Positions 25,167 through 34,564 of a stretch of DNA of 64,000 bases are shown in pieces. Source of the stretch: an uncultured Lachnospiraceae bacterium. GTDB taxonomy: Bacteria > Bacillota > Clostridia > Lachnospirales > Lachnospiraceae. Location: contig CAJUAA010000004.1 in NCBI GenBank assembly GCA_910584205.1, positions 105,043-169,042 of the forward strand. Direction: 5' to 3'. Each line of letters opens with the position of its first letter. Within the stretch, counting starts at the first letter, position 1. The position numbers and the translations under genes are program-made. The notes beneath the pieces were generated by a model. That model did no database searches and was not told the DNA's origin. It saw nothing but the letters and a program-made list of their open reading frames with translations.

Positions 25167-26174
25167 TTATTCATATTTCTGCTCTTTTGTTACAAACGCA
25201 AGGGAACGGAATTCCTTGTCCACCATCACTCTTGCGATTCCCCGTATGACGCTCAGCTCAGGTTCGCTGTCCACCACCACGCGGATACCCGACTTCTGCT
25301 CCAGCAGTTCTCCCAGCTTCTGGATCCTGGCAGAACCGCCGGTCAGATAGATGCCGTTCTGGATGATGTCCACGCCAAGCTCCGGAGGAGTCCTCTCCAG
25401 TATGGTCTTGACGGCATCCATGATGATCCCCAGCTGTTCCTTAATCGCCTCATAGACAAAGGCGGAGGTGATCTCCAGCATCTGCGGAAGCCCTACGACC
25501 ATATTGCGTCCGCAGATCTGCATGGACACCTCTTCCGCATCCACCGCGAACGCCAGTTCTTTCTTGATCTGCTCCGCCGTCTTGCTGCCGATGAAGAAAT
25601 TATACTCCTTGCGGATCGCGCTCTGGATCGCGTCATCGATGGAACGCCCGCCGTTCTGGATCAGGCGGCTGATGACGATCCCTCCCAGAGACAGGACGGA
25701 AATCTCCGTCGTCTCCGCGCCGATATCCACGATCATGACGCCCTGCGCCTCCTTCACATTGATCCCCAGGCCAAGGCCCGCCGCCACCGGCTTGTCCACC
25801 AGGAACACATTCCTGGGCTTCATGGTGGAATCCTGGATCAGCGTTGTAAAAATACGCTCCTGCATATCCGTGGGAAGCGCTACAAAGTAATCGGCACCCT
25901 TCAGCTGGCCTTTCAGGTTCTGATCCAGAAGATTTTTCAGAAACGCCTGCATGTTGCTGATGCTCGCCAGATTTCCATAGGACATGGGGCTTGACACATG
26001 GATGTTGGAAGGCGCTTTTTCGTACATGGCGTACGCCTCGTCTCCGTACGCCAGCATGCCCTTTTTGTCCTGTACCGCAACCATATTATGCTGTGTCAGA
26101 TATACGTCCGCGTCTCTGTGATATATTTTCAGATGATAGGACCCAAAATCACATCCAAAGCTTTGATTATTCAT
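25167..26174 (-). CDS. mreB: actin-like rod shape protein MreB
   Basis: Membrane-associated actin homologue that guides wall elongation. ATP-binding motifs are GVMIVDIGAETTEISVLSLGG (phosphate 2) and IYLTGGSARIQKLGELL (adenosine). The phosphate-1 strand is NQSFGCDFGSYHLKIYH, more divergent than the usual GIDLGTAN. The protein is 335 residues. It is the first gene of the mreB-mreC-mreD-PBP2 cluster, 46 bp downstream of radC. Confidence 0.94.
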   Translation of the reverse strand: MNNQSFGCDFGSYHLKIYHRDADVYLTQHNMVAVQDKKGMLAYGDEAYAMYEKAPSNIHVSSPMSYGNLASISNMQAFLKNLLDQNLKGQLKGADYFVALPTDMQERIFTTLIQDSTMKPRNVFLVDKPVAAGLGLGINVKEAQGVMIVDIGAETTEISVLSLGGIVISRLIQNGGRSIDDAIQSAIRKEYNFFIGSKTAEQIKKELAFAVDAEEVSMQICGRNMVVGLPQMLEITSAFVYEAIKEQLGIIMDAVKTILERTPPELGVDIIQNGIYLTGGSARIQKLGELLEQKSGIRVVVDSEPELSVIRGIARVMVDKEFRSLAFVTKEQKYE

Positions 26175-26220
26175 AGTATATTTTTCCCTCTTTCTCTCTT
26201 GATTTCCACAGGATATCTGA

Positions 26221-26910
26221 TTACAGATAATTCTTCTCCCTGAAGCTTACATACGTATGTCCGCCGATGATGATGTGATCCGCCAGAGAAATTCCCAGAA
26301 GCTCTCCTGCCTCAGCCACCCGGCGGGTCGCATTCAGATCCTCCCTGCTGGGGCTTGCATCCCCGCTGGGATGATTGTGGAGCAGGATGATCTGAACAGC
26401 TCTGGAAGACAGCGCCTCCAGAAAGATCTCCCTGGGAGATACCATGGAAGCATTGACTGTCCCCTTAAACATATATTTTTCTCTCAGCAGCCTGCCTTTC
26501 TGGTTCAGCATCAGAAGCAGAAGCACTTCCTGCTCCAGATGCCTCAGATCCTCCATATAATATTCCGCGATCATGGCGGGCGTCCGGAAAAAGATCCCCT
26601 GTCCGGCCTCTTCCCGCGCCATCCTTCTGGCCAGCTCCAGAACGCATTTCAGCTGAACCGCCTTCACCTTCCCGATTCCCCGGACTGCGGACAGTTCTTC
26701 CAGACTCCTCCGGCGCAGCCCGGTAAAGCCTTCTTTCTCCGGAGACAGCTTCAGAAGCTCTCCCGCCAGTTCCAGAACGGTCCGCCCCTTTGCACCGGTC
26801 CTTAAAAGGACCGCCAGGAGTTCCCGGTCGCTCAGCTGCTCTGCCCCGTGACGCATGCATCTCTCATATGGCCTCTCTTCTTTTGGCAGACTGTTAAAAT
26901 TCTCATTCAT
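26221..26910 (-). CDS. radC: RadC/YsxA-family JAB-domain protein
   Basis: MPN/JAB metalloprotease-like fold. The name RadC is historical and the DNA repair role is doubtful. The N-terminal helix-hairpin-helix region (LSAVRGIGKVKAVQLKCVLEL, about 72-92) precedes the JAB domain with ILLHNHPSGDASPSRED, which holds the metal-binding HxH...D motif. The position immediately before mreB is classic for Firmicutes and enterobacteria alike. Confidence 0.94.
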   Translation of the reverse strand: MNENFNSLPKEERPYERCMRHGAEQLSDRELLAVLLRTGAKGRTVLELAGELLKLSPEKEGFTGLRRRSLEELSAVRGIGKVKAVQLKCVLELARRMAREEAGQGIFFRTPAMIAEYYMEDLRHLEQEVLLLLMLNQKGRLLREKYMFKGTVNASMVSPREIFLEALSSRAVQIILLHNHPSGDASPSREDLNATRRVAEAGELLGISLADHIIIGGHTYVSFREKNYL

Positions 26911-26984
26911 TCTGTGATAACCTCCGTTTCATCTCTCCAGATACCCCGTCAGTTATCTTTCTATAGTATAATCTTTTTTGGCTT

Positions 26985-27239
26985 CTATATCCAGCGATAA
27001 ATCAGAATCGCGAGAATGATTCCGATGATACCGGCTATGGTGATCTTAATGGTAAGGCCGAATGTCAGGACCAGAAGTCCCAGCGACAGGACGACGGGTT
27101 CCTCCAGTCCAAAAGACTGCCCGTAATTCAGCCAGTCCAGACCGGATATACCGGCGGCCAGCGTACCGATGAACCCTCCGAGCACCACGCCTGCCAGTAT
27201 AAGCAGAAGCAGCGTCCAGCCGTTTTTTGAAGCTTTCAT
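26985..27239 (-). CDS. DUF4321 small membrane protein
   Basis: An 84-residue protein with two hydrophobic segments (WTLLLLILAGVVLGGFIGTL and a longer C-terminal stretch LSLGLLVLTFGLTIKITIAG...ILIYRW). This pattern fits DUF4321, a Clostridial family often found just before radC-mreB. I take MKASKNGW as the start because GGAGG lies 12 nt upstream. A frame extension of nine codons begins inside the previous gene's 3' region. Function unknown. Confidence 0.82.
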   Translation of the reverse strand: MKASKNGWTLLLLILAGVVLGGFIGTLAAGISGLDWLNYGQSFGLEEPVVLSLGLLVLTFGLTIKITIAGIIGIILAILIYRWI

Positions 27240-27269
27240 ATACTGTACTTTCCTCCGGTTTTTCAAACA

Positions 27270-28877
27270 CTAACTGTTATCATACCATGGCATATATTTT
27301 TTTGCAATCGCTTCTGCAATCTTTAATCCGTCCATGGCCGCCGAGGTGATGCCGCCTGCATAGCCGGCGCCCTCCCCGCAGGGATACAGTCCGCAGACCC
27401 GGCTCTCAAACTGTTCGTCTCTTAAGATCCGCACCGGGGAAGAAGTCCTGCTCTCCACTCCGGACAGTACCGCGTCCTCCCGGGCAAATCCCGGAATCAG
27501 GACGTCGCAGCCACGGATTCCCTCCTCCAGCGCGGAAGAAAGCCCCTGTGGAAAAATTTCCCGTACATTCGATAATCGGTACTTCCCCCGGACAGACGGC
27601 TCGATCTCTCCAAGGACGGAAGAGGGAGTATTCCTGCAGAAATCCCGGAAAAGCTGCACCGGGATCTGCCCACCGCCCAGCCGGTACGCCGCCCGTTCCA
27701 GCTTCCGCTGGAATTCCACGCCCGCCAGCACATCCATGCCGCCGTAATCTTCCGGAGTGACCGTCACAATCATGGCACTGTTGGCATTTCTGCCGTCCCG
27801 CGCCTGATAACTCATCCCGTTGACCGCCAGAGCGCCCTCTTCCGAGGAAGCATTGACCACATATCCGCCCGGACACATGCAGAAGGAATAAACGCCTCTT
27901 CCGCTCTCTGTTCTGCGCGTCACCTTGTAGGATGCCGCCGGAAGGAGATCCGGATAATCCGTTCCGTACTGGTTCCGGTCGATCATCCGCTGGGGATGCT
28001 CGATCCTCACGCCCACCGCAAAGGATTTGGCCTGCATGGGAACCTGGCGTTTCTCCAGCATGGCAAAGGTATCCCGGGCGCTGTGGCCGACGGCCAGCAC
28101 CAGAAGACCGGTCTCCAGAAACTGCGGCTCCCCGCCGACTGTCTGCAGCGTCACACCCCGGACGGCGCCCTGTTCGACCCGCACATCCGTCATCCGGCAG
28201 CCGAAGCGCACCTCGCCTCCAAGCCTCAGGATCTCTTCCCGCATACGGCTTACGATGCCCACCAGAAGGTCCGTCCCCAGATGGGGCCTGCTTTCATAGA
28301 GGATCTCCTCCGGCGCTCCCGCTTCCACAAAAAGCTCCAGCACTTTGCGGTTCCTGCCCTTTGGGTCCTTCACCAGCGTGTTCAGCTTTCCGTCGGAAAA
28401 CGTCCCCGCGCCGCCCTCCCCGAACTGGACGTTGGATTCGGGATCCAGAATCCCCAGCTTCCAGAACCGCTCTACGGCAGCCGCCCGCTCTGCGGCAGCC
28501 TGTCCCCGTTCCAGAAGGATCGGGCCATAGCCCGCTCTTGCCAGCATAAGCCCGCAGAACAGCCCGGCAGGCCCGGTCCCCACAATGACCGGCCGGCGGC
28601 AGAGCTTTTCGGTTCCCGGTTTCGGAAACCGGTACCGGACCCGGTCCGCCTGGCATACGGTTCCCCGGCACCGCTTCAGGACCGACGCTTCTTTTCGAAC
28701 CTGCACCTCCACCTGGTATACATAACGCAGTTCTCCGCCCCGGGCGTCCAGAGACCTCCGGATGATCTCATACCGGATCAGCTCTTCCGGGCGGATCCGC
28801 AGGGTCTTTATGATCTTTTCTCTCAGTTCCTGCCCGGTATGCTCCACCGGCAGCTTCAGTTGCTGGATCTTCAGCAT
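27270..28877 (-). CDS. NAD(P)/FAD-dependent oxidoreductase (COG2509 type)
   Basis: Large flavoprotein of uncharacterised substrate. It has an N-terminal domain of about 90 residues (MLKIQQLKLPVEHTGQELRE..., basic, possibly nucleic-acid or ferredoxin-like). The FAD Rossmann motif PVIVGTGPAGLFCGLMLARAG (about 95-115), the FGEGGAGTFSDGKLNT segment typical of this group, and a C-terminal GLYPCGEGAGYAGGITSAAMDG FAD loop follow. The 535 residues match the family. It starts a transcript that likely continues into DUF4321-radC-mre (30 bp gap). Confidence 0.88.
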   Translation of the reverse strand: MLKIQQLKLPVEHTGQELREKIIKTLRIRPEELIRYEIIRRSLDARGGELRYVYQVEVQVRKEASVLKRCRGTVCQADRVRYRFPKPGTEKLCRRPVIVGTGPAGLFCGLMLARAGYGPILLERGQAAAERAAAVERFWKLGILDPESNVQFGEGGAGTFSDGKLNTLVKDPKGRNRKVLELFVEAGAPEEILYESRPHLGTDLLVGIVSRMREEILRLGGEVRFGCRMTDVRVEQGAVRGVTLQTVGGEPQFLETGLLVLAVGHSARDTFAMLEKRQVPMQAKSFAVGVRIEHPQRMIDRNQYGTDYPDLLPAASYKVTRRTESGRGVYSFCMCPGGYVVNASSEEGALAVNGMSYQARDGRNANSAMIVTVTPEDYGGMDVLAGVEFQRKLERAAYRLGGGQIPVQLFRDFCRNTPSSVLGEIEPSVRGKYRLSNVREIFPQGLSSALEEGIRGCDVLIPGFAREDAVLSGVESRTSSPVRILRDEQFESRVCGLYPCGEGAGYAGGITSAAMDGLKIAEAIAKKYMPWYDNS

Positions 28878-28983
28878 GGGTTTCCTCTTTCCTTCCGGAT
28901 GTGCTGTCGTTCCTTCCTGTTCCGCCGTCTGCCGACACTTTTACCGCCAGACAGATATCCCGTCCGCACATCAATGTAGTTCA

Positions 28984-29012
28984 TTATACCATATCAAAAT
29001 GATTTATTGGTA
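28984..29012 (-). promoter_or_regulatory. extended -10 promoter before the large flavoprotein gene
   Basis: TGGTATAAT is present (-10 hexamer at 28984-28989, minus strand), with only a weak -35 (ACCAAT, 29007-29012). An AT-rich tract lies upstream. It is about 105 bp before the start codon. It is the likely entry point for the flavoprotein-radC-mre transcript. Confidence 0.55.
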
Positions 29013-29049
29013 AAATTTTCATAAAATATTGTTTTACGCAAATGTTTTC

Positions 29050-29619
29050 TCAGACTTCGATCCTGTTATTTCTGTCCGTTCCCGACTCCTGTTCCGCAAG
29101 GATCTGCATGACCCGGTTTACCTCCGGAATCTGTTCCATCACAAAACCGGCTCTGCCGGCCTGTCCCGGCATCATCTGATAACTGCGTGCCGCGGGTGTT
29201 CCGGCATCTCCGAACCAAATCGTCCCCGATCCGTCCCGGTTCTGTGAAACGCGCCGTTCCGGGCTGAGGCGGTAATTCAGCGAATCCATCTGTTTCTTCC
29301 GAATTCTCAGAATTCGTTTACTGGTAATGGCGTAGCAGGTATGCTTTCTCATATACGCCTGTACAAAAAATCTTCCCGCAACCATATACAGTCCCACCGC
29401 CACAAACGGAATTCCCCATATCTTAAAAAACAGCGGCGCATCCGCAGCGATCACAGACAGCTCCCAGAACACCGCGAAACCGCACCACATCAGGCTGAAA
29501 GGAATCATATAGAGATCCTGCGGCGTAAACAGGTGCCCTTTTACCGGTGCTCCTTTCCAGATCACGTATTCATCTCCTGTCAGATACGACCCGATCTGAC
29601 CATATTCTCTGTCTTCCAT
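29050..29619 (-). CDS. bacterial PH-domain-like membrane protein
   Basis: The protein begins MEDREYGQIGSYL; AAAGGTG lies upstream, whereas an ATG eight codons earlier has no site. After GDEYVIWKGAPVKGHLF come two membrane helices (about 45-90). A cytosolic domain with CYAITSKRILRIRKKQMDSL follows, the YaiT-N-R-i pattern typical of bPH/YdbS-type domains. The C-terminal part is polar. Function unknown. It is located between the NADAR gene and the large flavoprotein. Confidence 0.75.
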   Translation of the reverse strand: MEDREYGQIGSYLTGDEYVIWKGAPVKGHLFTPQDLYMIPFSLMWCGFAVFWELSVIAADAPLFFKIWGIPFVAVGLYMVAGRFFVQAYMRKHTCYAITSKRILRIRKKQMDSLNYRLSPERRVSQNRDGSGTIWFGDAGTPAARSYQMMPGQAGRAGFVMEQIPEVNRVMQILAEQESGTDRNNRIEV

Positions 29620-29682
29620 AAACCTTACACCTTTCCTCTCCAAATGTTCCGGCTCCTGCAGCCGTTCTCATTTCTCTTTCGG

Positions 29683-30174
29683 TTACCGGTCCGCAGCTGC
29701 CAGGCTGCGTCTCGTTTCCATCAGCGCGTATCCCAGAAGATTCTGCCCGGTCCACGCCCGCATATCAAAGCGTTTTTCATCTTTCATGGACAGGCCGATG
29801 CCCCACACGCGGTCCTGCACCGCACACTCTGCCAGCACCGCGTCTCCAGTTGAGAGAAGCAGTTCCCGGAGCTCCTGATCCTGGCGGAATTTGGCCAGCA
29901 GCCCCTCGTACACCCGCAGCTGCCGAATCCCGTTCCAGACGGATTCCTCATAATTTCTCACCATTCTCCCCAGGCTCTTGATCTTTCCCACCTGGTCCGT
30001 CGCCATGATCTGCTCCGCGATCTCCATATCCCGGAAAACGCAGGCCTTCTCATACATCATATACTGTTCCATGGAGGAAAACCGCTTTCCCCCTGCCTCG
30101 AACGGAGACAGATACCAGTTGCTCAGGTATCCGTTTTTTTCATCCGGATTGTGAAAACATATAATTTTGCGCAT
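29683..30174 (-). CDS. NADAR family protein (YbiA-like)
   Basis: NADAR proteins are N-glycosidases proposed to act on ADP-ribose-linked or riboflavin-intermediate substrates. Family blocks are FHNPDEKNGYLSNWYLSPFE, the SSMEQYMMYEKACVF helix (active-site Glu), and VQDRVWGIGLS near the C-terminus. The 163 residues are full length. It follows the lysozyme gene by 30 bp. No TIR, macrodomain or obvious NAD+ gene is next to it, so a housekeeping metabolite-clearing role is as likely as defence. Confidence 0.88.
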   Translation of the reverse strand: MRKIICFHNPDEKNGYLSNWYLSPFEAGGKRFSSMEQYMMYEKACVFRDMEIAEQIMATDQVGKIKSLGRMVRNYEESVWNGIRQLRVYEGLLAKFRQDQELRELLLSTGDAVLAECAVQDRVWGIGLSMKDEKRFDMRAWTGQNLLGYALMETRRSLAAADR

Positions 30175-30204
30175 AACAGCTCCCCTTTCCCGTCCTCTGG
30201 ACGC

Positions 30205-30999
30205 TCAGCTTTTCGATGGATTCACCAGCAGTTCTTCCAGCTCCTCCCTCGTCCCCCGGAATACATTCCGGTCGATATACTTTTCTGTTCCTTCGTATCC
30301 CTCCAGCACGGCCGTATCCGTATATTGCCAGAAAGTCCAGTCCGACGTATACGGTCCCGGCGGGGTGTAGACATTCCGTATCCACAGCGGATATTCCGTA
30401 AAATTCCCTTTGATGTATCGTCCATACACGCTGTGGGTTGTATAGATCGCCGGCTTCACTCCGTATTCCGCCTCCAGCCGTTCCAGCAGTTCTTTTAATT
30501 CGCCGGTTACCTTTTCCCTGTCCGGAGGAGATTTTCTTTTATCACCATAATATTCCACATCCACCACCGGCATGAGTTTTCCCGACAGGTCTCCCACCGT
30601 CCGGATAAACAGGTCGGCCTGTGTCCCGGCATCGCTGTCAAAGCTGAAGAAATGATAGGCGCCTACCAGAAGACCGGTCTGCCCTGCCTCTTCCCAGTTG
30701 CCGGAAAAGCATTCGTCCACATAACCGCTGCCTTCCGTCGCCTTGATAAATGCAAAATCGATCCCCTGAGCCTCCAGCGCCTTCCAGTCGATCTGGCCCT
30801 GATAATGGGAGACGTCGACTCCCTGTACGGAATATGTTCCCGCAGGAAATGTGTTGACGTTCCATCTTTTTGTCAGGATCAGAATCACAATCATCAAAAA
30901 AACGGCAAAAACGGCCAATCGATATGTTTTCCAACCATGCTTCTCTGTCATATGGAATCCCCGCAAATGATGTTCCTGTTCTGTGACCGCATCGGTCAT
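30205..30999 (-). CDS. membrane-anchored GH25 lysozyme
   Basis: Muramidase of glycoside hydrolase family 25. The start MTDAVTEQEHHL overlaps the upstream flavoprotein stop by ATGA. A short cytosolic N-terminus and one membrane anchor (YRLAVFAVFLMIVILILT, about 26-43) precede the catalytic barrel. GVDVSHYQGQIDW, FAFIKATEGSGYVD, AYHFFSF and MPVVDVEYYGDKR contain the Asp/Glu catalytic pair. WTFWQYTDTAVLEG closes the barrel. There are no wall-binding repeats, so it probably acts on nearby wall from the membrane. Confidence 0.92.
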   Translation of the reverse strand: MTDAVTEQEHHLRGFHMTEKHGWKTYRLAVFAVFLMIVILILTKRWNVNTFPAGTYSVQGVDVSHYQGQIDWKALEAQGIDFAFIKATEGSGYVDECFSGNWEEAGQTGLLVGAYHFFSFDSDAGTQADLFIRTVGDLSGKLMPVVDVEYYGDKRKSPPDREKVTGELKELLERLEAEYGVKPAIYTTHSVYGRYIKGNFTEYPLWIRNVYTPPGPYTSDWTFWQYTDTAVLEGYEGTEKYIDRNVFRGTREELEELLVNPSKS

Positions 31000-32249
31000 T
31001 TTCTCTCTTCCGCCGCCTTCGCCGCATGCGTACCCGCCAGAAAGCCGCTGCTCCACGCCCACTGCAGATTGTAACCGCCGCAGGCGCCGTCCACGTCCAG
31101 AAGCTCGCCGGCAAAATACAGACCCGGCACGAGGGCGGATTCCATGGAAATCCCCTTCAGCTCATTCAGAGGCACGCCGCCGGTACACACCTGCGCCTGC
31201 TCGTACCCCCGGCAACCGAACACATGGAAGGAAAGCTTTTTCATCTGATCGGCAAGCCGCCGACAGTCCTGATCCGTCCAGTCCTTCCTGCTCTTTTTCA
31301 GGGAAATGCCGACCCGTCCCAGAAGCATCTGAGACAGTTTCTCCGGAAACATGCCCCGCAGGATATCCGTCCCCTTCCGGTCCTTCATCCGTTCTCCATG
31401 TTTCAAAAGGATCGTCTCCAGCTCTTCCGCGGTATGGGAAGGACACACGTCCAGTTCCATCCCGCATGTCCGGCCCTCTTCCAGCGCCCTGGACACGTAC
31501 CGGCTCACCTGAAAGACCGGAATACCGGAAAGTCCGTAGGATGCGAACTGTATCTCTCCCTCCTCAGTCATACAGGCCTTTCCGTCGATCAGGAGCGTCA
31601 CTTTTGCGTCCATGCGGACTCCCGCAGGCGTCCCCCGGTCCGCCTCCCGGACATAGACGCCGGTCAGCGCCGGCAGAGGCTTTATGATCCGGTGCCCCAA
31701 TTCTGCGGCAAACCGGTATCCGTCTCCGGTGGAACCGGTCTTCGGAGCCGCCTCGGAGCCGCAGGCAAGAATCACCGCTTCCCCTTCATAGGTCCAGCCC
31801 TCCGTCCGCACCCGGAACAGGCCGTTTTCTTTCTCCACCGCCAGAACCTCTGTATTGTACGCCTCTTTGATCCGATGCTGCCCGGCAAGACGCTGCACTT
31901 CCAGCCGCAGCACGTCGGCGATGGACGACGCCTGCCCGCTGGCGGGATACAGATAACCGTTCCGATCCTTTACGAGGATTCCCAGTTCTTCAAAAAAAGC
32001 AACCGTATCCTCCATGGAGAAGGCGTTCAGTATTTTTTCTGTCAGCTGCGGATATTCACTCCGATAGCAGGACGGTTCCTGCCGGCGATTCGTGAAGTTG
32101 CACCGGCCGTTGCCGGTTACCAGAAGCTTCTTTCCCGCCTGCCTGTTTTTTTCCGCCAGTATCACCTTTGCACCCCCTCTGGCCGCCATGATGGCCGCCA
32201 TGAGTCCGGAGGCCCCTCCCCCGATCACGATCACTCTCTTCAAATCCAT
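30996..32249 (-). CDS. HI0933/YhiN-family flavoprotein
   Basis: NAD(P)/FAD-dependent oxidoreductase of the BaiN/RdsA-like group. The N-terminal FAD fold is VIVIGGGASGLMAAIMAARGG, and the family signature KLLVTGNGRCNFTN follows at about 43-56. The C-terminus has GLYFAGELLDVDGACGGYNLQ. The 417 residues are normal. The exact substrate is unknown; some family members reduce bile-acid intermediates, which cannot be inferred here. It is translationally coupled to the lysozyme gene. Confidence 0.9.
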   Translation of the reverse strand: MDLKRVIVIGGGASGLMAAIMAARGGAKVILAEKNRQAGKKLLVTGNGRCNFTNRRQEPSCYRSEYPQLTEKILNAFSMEDTVAFFEELGILVKDRNGYLYPASGQASSIADVLRLEVQRLAGQHRIKEAYNTEVLAVEKENGLFRVRTEGWTYEGEAVILACGSEAAPKTGSTGDGYRFAAELGHRIIKPLPALTGVYVREADRGTPAGVRMDAKVTLLIDGKACMTEEGEIQFASYGLSGIPVFQVSRYVSRALEEGRTCGMELDVCPSHTAEELETILLKHGERMKDRKGTDILRGMFPEKLSQMLLGRVGISLKKSRKDWTDQDCRRLADQMKKLSFHVFGCRGYEQAQVCTGGVPLNELKGISMESALVPGLYFAGELLDVDGACGGYNLQWAWSSGFLAGTHAAKAAEERK

Positions 32250-32321
32250 GCCCTCTTTTTTACACTTGTTGCACTTTTTTGTTTCTTTGCCGCCGGACGC
32301 GGGCCGGCCTTTTCTACGATG

Positions 32322-33608
32322 TTATCCAGGCAGCTTCGCGATCCCCGCCTCCACAAGCTTCTGGAGCGACATGAGAATCCCGAATTTCGCATGCTCCCAG
32401 GTCAGGCCTCCCTGAAAATAAACCGCATAGGGCGGTTTGATGGGGCCGTCCGCGCTCAGCTCGATGGAGGAACCCTGCACAAAAGCGCCTGCCGCCATGA
32501 CGACGTCGCTGTCGTAGCCCGGCATGGCCCAGGGCTCCGGTTCCACAAAGCTGTCCACCGGCGCCGCCGCCTGGATTCCCTTGCAGAATTCGATGACACC
32601 CTCCGGGGTTCCAAAGGTGATCGCCTGAATGATGTCGTGACGGCTCTCCTGACCGTCCGGCAGCACGTCAAAGCCCAGTTTTTCATAGATATTTGCCGCA
32701 AAGACGGCGCCTTTGAGCGCGCCTGCGGTCACGGTGGGCGCAAGGAAAAATCCCTGATAGAAGGACTGGTTAAGCCCCATGGTTGCACCGACCTCCTTTC
32801 CAAGGCCCGGGGACGTCAGCCGGTACGCGCAGTTTTCCACATACGTGTTTTTTCCGACGATGTAACCGCCGGTGGGGGCAAGCCCGCCGCCCGGATTTTT
32901 AATGAGAGACCCTACGCACAGGTCCGCTCCCACATCCGTCGGCTCGATCCGTTCCACAAATTCCCCATAACAGTTATCCACCATACAGATCACGTCGGGC
33001 TTCAGGGATTTTACAAAATCAATGGCCTTCCCGATCTCCGTCACAGACAGCGTTCTCCGGGTCTGGTAGCCTTTGGAGCGTTGGATATGCACCATCTTTG
33101 TACGCCCGTTCACCGCCGCCCGGATGCCCTCCAGATCAAAACGGTCGTCGGGCAGCAGATCCACCTGCCGGTAGGTGACGCCGTATTCCGCCAGACTCCC
33201 GTTGGACGGACGGATGCCGATGACCTCCTCCAGCGTATCGTAAGGTTTGCCGGAAACGGCCAGCAGCTCGTCTCCCGGCCGCAGGTTTGCCGCCAGCGCC
33301 ACCGCCAGCGCGTGGGTCCCGCAGGTGACCTGCGGACGGACCAGCGCCGCTTCCGCGTGAAAGGCCTCTGCGTACACCCGCTCCAGCGTATCTCTTCCCA
33401 GATCGTTGTAGCCGTAGCCGCTGCTTCCTGCAAAATGAATATCGCTGACCCGGCATTTCTGCATGGCGTGAAGCACTTTCAACTGGTTATACTCTGCGTT
33501 TTCATCCATTTCCCGAAAGCGCTCCCCAAGCGCTTCTTCCGTCTTCTGTCCATACGCAAGGACCTCTCTGCTGATCCCCATGCTTTCATAGATTGTTACC
33601 AGATTCAT
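32322..33608 (-). CDS. ynbB: PLP-dependent methionine gamma-lyase/aluminum-resistance family protein
   Basis: Cys/Met-metabolism type PLP enzyme of the YnbB group. FAGSSGYGYNDLGRDTLE, QVTCGTHALAVALAANL and VDNCYGEFVE form the PLP site. The Schiff-base lysine is in GSLIKNPGGGLAPTGGYIVG. At 428 residues it is full length. Its start overlaps the miaA stop as ATGA, and miaA-ynbB is a conserved Firmicutes pair. The true reaction has not been settled for this group. Confidence 0.9.
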   Translation of the reverse strand: MNLVTIYESMGISREVLAYGQKTEEALGERFREMDENAEYNQLKVLHAMQKCRVSDIHFAGSSGYGYNDLGRDTLERVYAEAFHAEAALVRPQVTCGTHALAVALAANLRPGDELLAVSGKPYDTLEEVIGIRPSNGSLAEYGVTYRQVDLLPDDRFDLEGIRAAVNGRTKMVHIQRSKGYQTRRTLSVTEIGKAIDFVKSLKPDVICMVDNCYGEFVERIEPTDVGADLCVGSLIKNPGGGLAPTGGYIVGKNTYVENCAYRLTSPGLGKEVGATMGLNQSFYQGFFLAPTVTAGALKGAVFAANIYEKLGFDVLPDGQESRHDIIQAITFGTPEGVIEFCKGIQAAAPVDSFVEPEPWAMPGYDSDVVMAAGAFVQGSSIELSADGPIKPPYAVYFQGGLTWEHAKFGILMSLQKLVEAGIAKLPG

Positions 33609-34558
33609 CTGATCATTTCCTTTTCTTTTAGTTTGTCCAGCATCGCTGCCAGAATCCGTTCATCCTCATAGTCATACGCGTCCTTGTTGATCCAGATCAC
33701 GTCCCGCTCCCGCCGAAACCAGGTGAGCTGCCGCTTGGCAAAATGGCGGGTGTCCCGTTTCAGCAGGTCCACCGCCTCCTGAAAGGTGCATTCCCCGTCC
33801 AGATAGGCCAGCATTTCCTTATATCCCAGCCCCTGCATGGATACCATGCCTCTTTGGCAGCCCATCTCTTTTAAACGGATCACTTCCTCCAGAAGCCCCT
33901 CTTCGAGCATTTCGTCGATCCGCTGCTCGATCCGGGCGTAAAGCCTGGCCCGGTCGTCGTTCAGGACAAAATACGCATAATTATACGGAGATTCCTTTTC
34001 CCGCTGCTCCTCATTGTGCTCGGATATCTTTTTCCCGGTCATCCGATAAAATTCCAGGGCGCGGACGACCCTTTTGACGTTGTTTTCATGAATGGCTGCC
34101 GCCGACGCTTCATCTACTTTCTGAAGCTCTTCATGCAGCGCGCGGGCGCCCTTCTCCGCCGCCAGCCGCTCCAGCTCTTTCCGGTAAGGGACCGCTTCAT
34201 TTTCCGTAAAATCCACGTCCCCCACGATGGCCTGGATATAGAACCCGGTGCCGCCCACCAGAACCGGAATATGGCCGCGGCTCCAGATCCCGTCCATGGC
34301 TTCTTTTGCCATCTGCTGAAAACGGACCACATGGAATTCTTCAAAGGGCTCCAGCACATCCACCAGAAAATGCGGGACTCCCTGCATCTCTTCCGGACGG
34401 ATTTTGGCGGAGCCAATGGACATATGCCTGTACACCTGCATGGAATCCGCCGATATGATCTCTCCGCCGATGGCCTTTGCCAGAGCGATGGACAGCCGGG
34501 TCTTGCCCACTGCCGTAGGCCCGGTCAGGATTACTAAAGGTTTTTTATTCATCTGCAC
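33605..34558 (-). CDS. miaA: tRNA dimethylallyltransferase
   Basis: Adds a dimethylallyl group to A37 of tRNAs that read UNN codons. The P-loop is LTGPTAVGKTRLSIALAKA (about 10-28). ISADSMQVYRHMSIGSAK binds substrate, and GGTGFYIQAIVGDVDF is the catalytic Asp/Thr region. The insertion domain and FAKRQLTWFRRE C-terminal block are present. It lies 6 bp after mutL. Confidence 0.96.
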   Translation of the reverse strand: MQMNKKPLVILTGPTAVGKTRLSIALAKAIGGEIISADSMQVYRHMSIGSAKIRPEEMQGVPHFLVDVLEPFEEFHVVRFQQMAKEAMDGIWSRGHIPVLVGGTGFYIQAIVGDVDFTENEAVPYRKELERLAAEKGARALHEELQKVDEASAAAIHENNVKRVVRALEFYRMTGKKISEHNEEQREKESPYNYAYFVLNDDRARLYARIEQRIDEMLEEGLLEEVIRLKEMGCQRGMVSMQGLGYKEMLAYLDGECTFQEAVDLLKRDTRHFAKRQLTWFRRERDVIWINKDAYDYEDERILAAMLDKLKEKEMIR

Positions 34559-34564
34559 AATCCT

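Noticed and set aside
28003..28979. Long plus-strand frame opposite the large flavoprotein gene
   Set aside because: It is antisense to a conserved enzyme with a clear FAD motif and has shadow-like composition.
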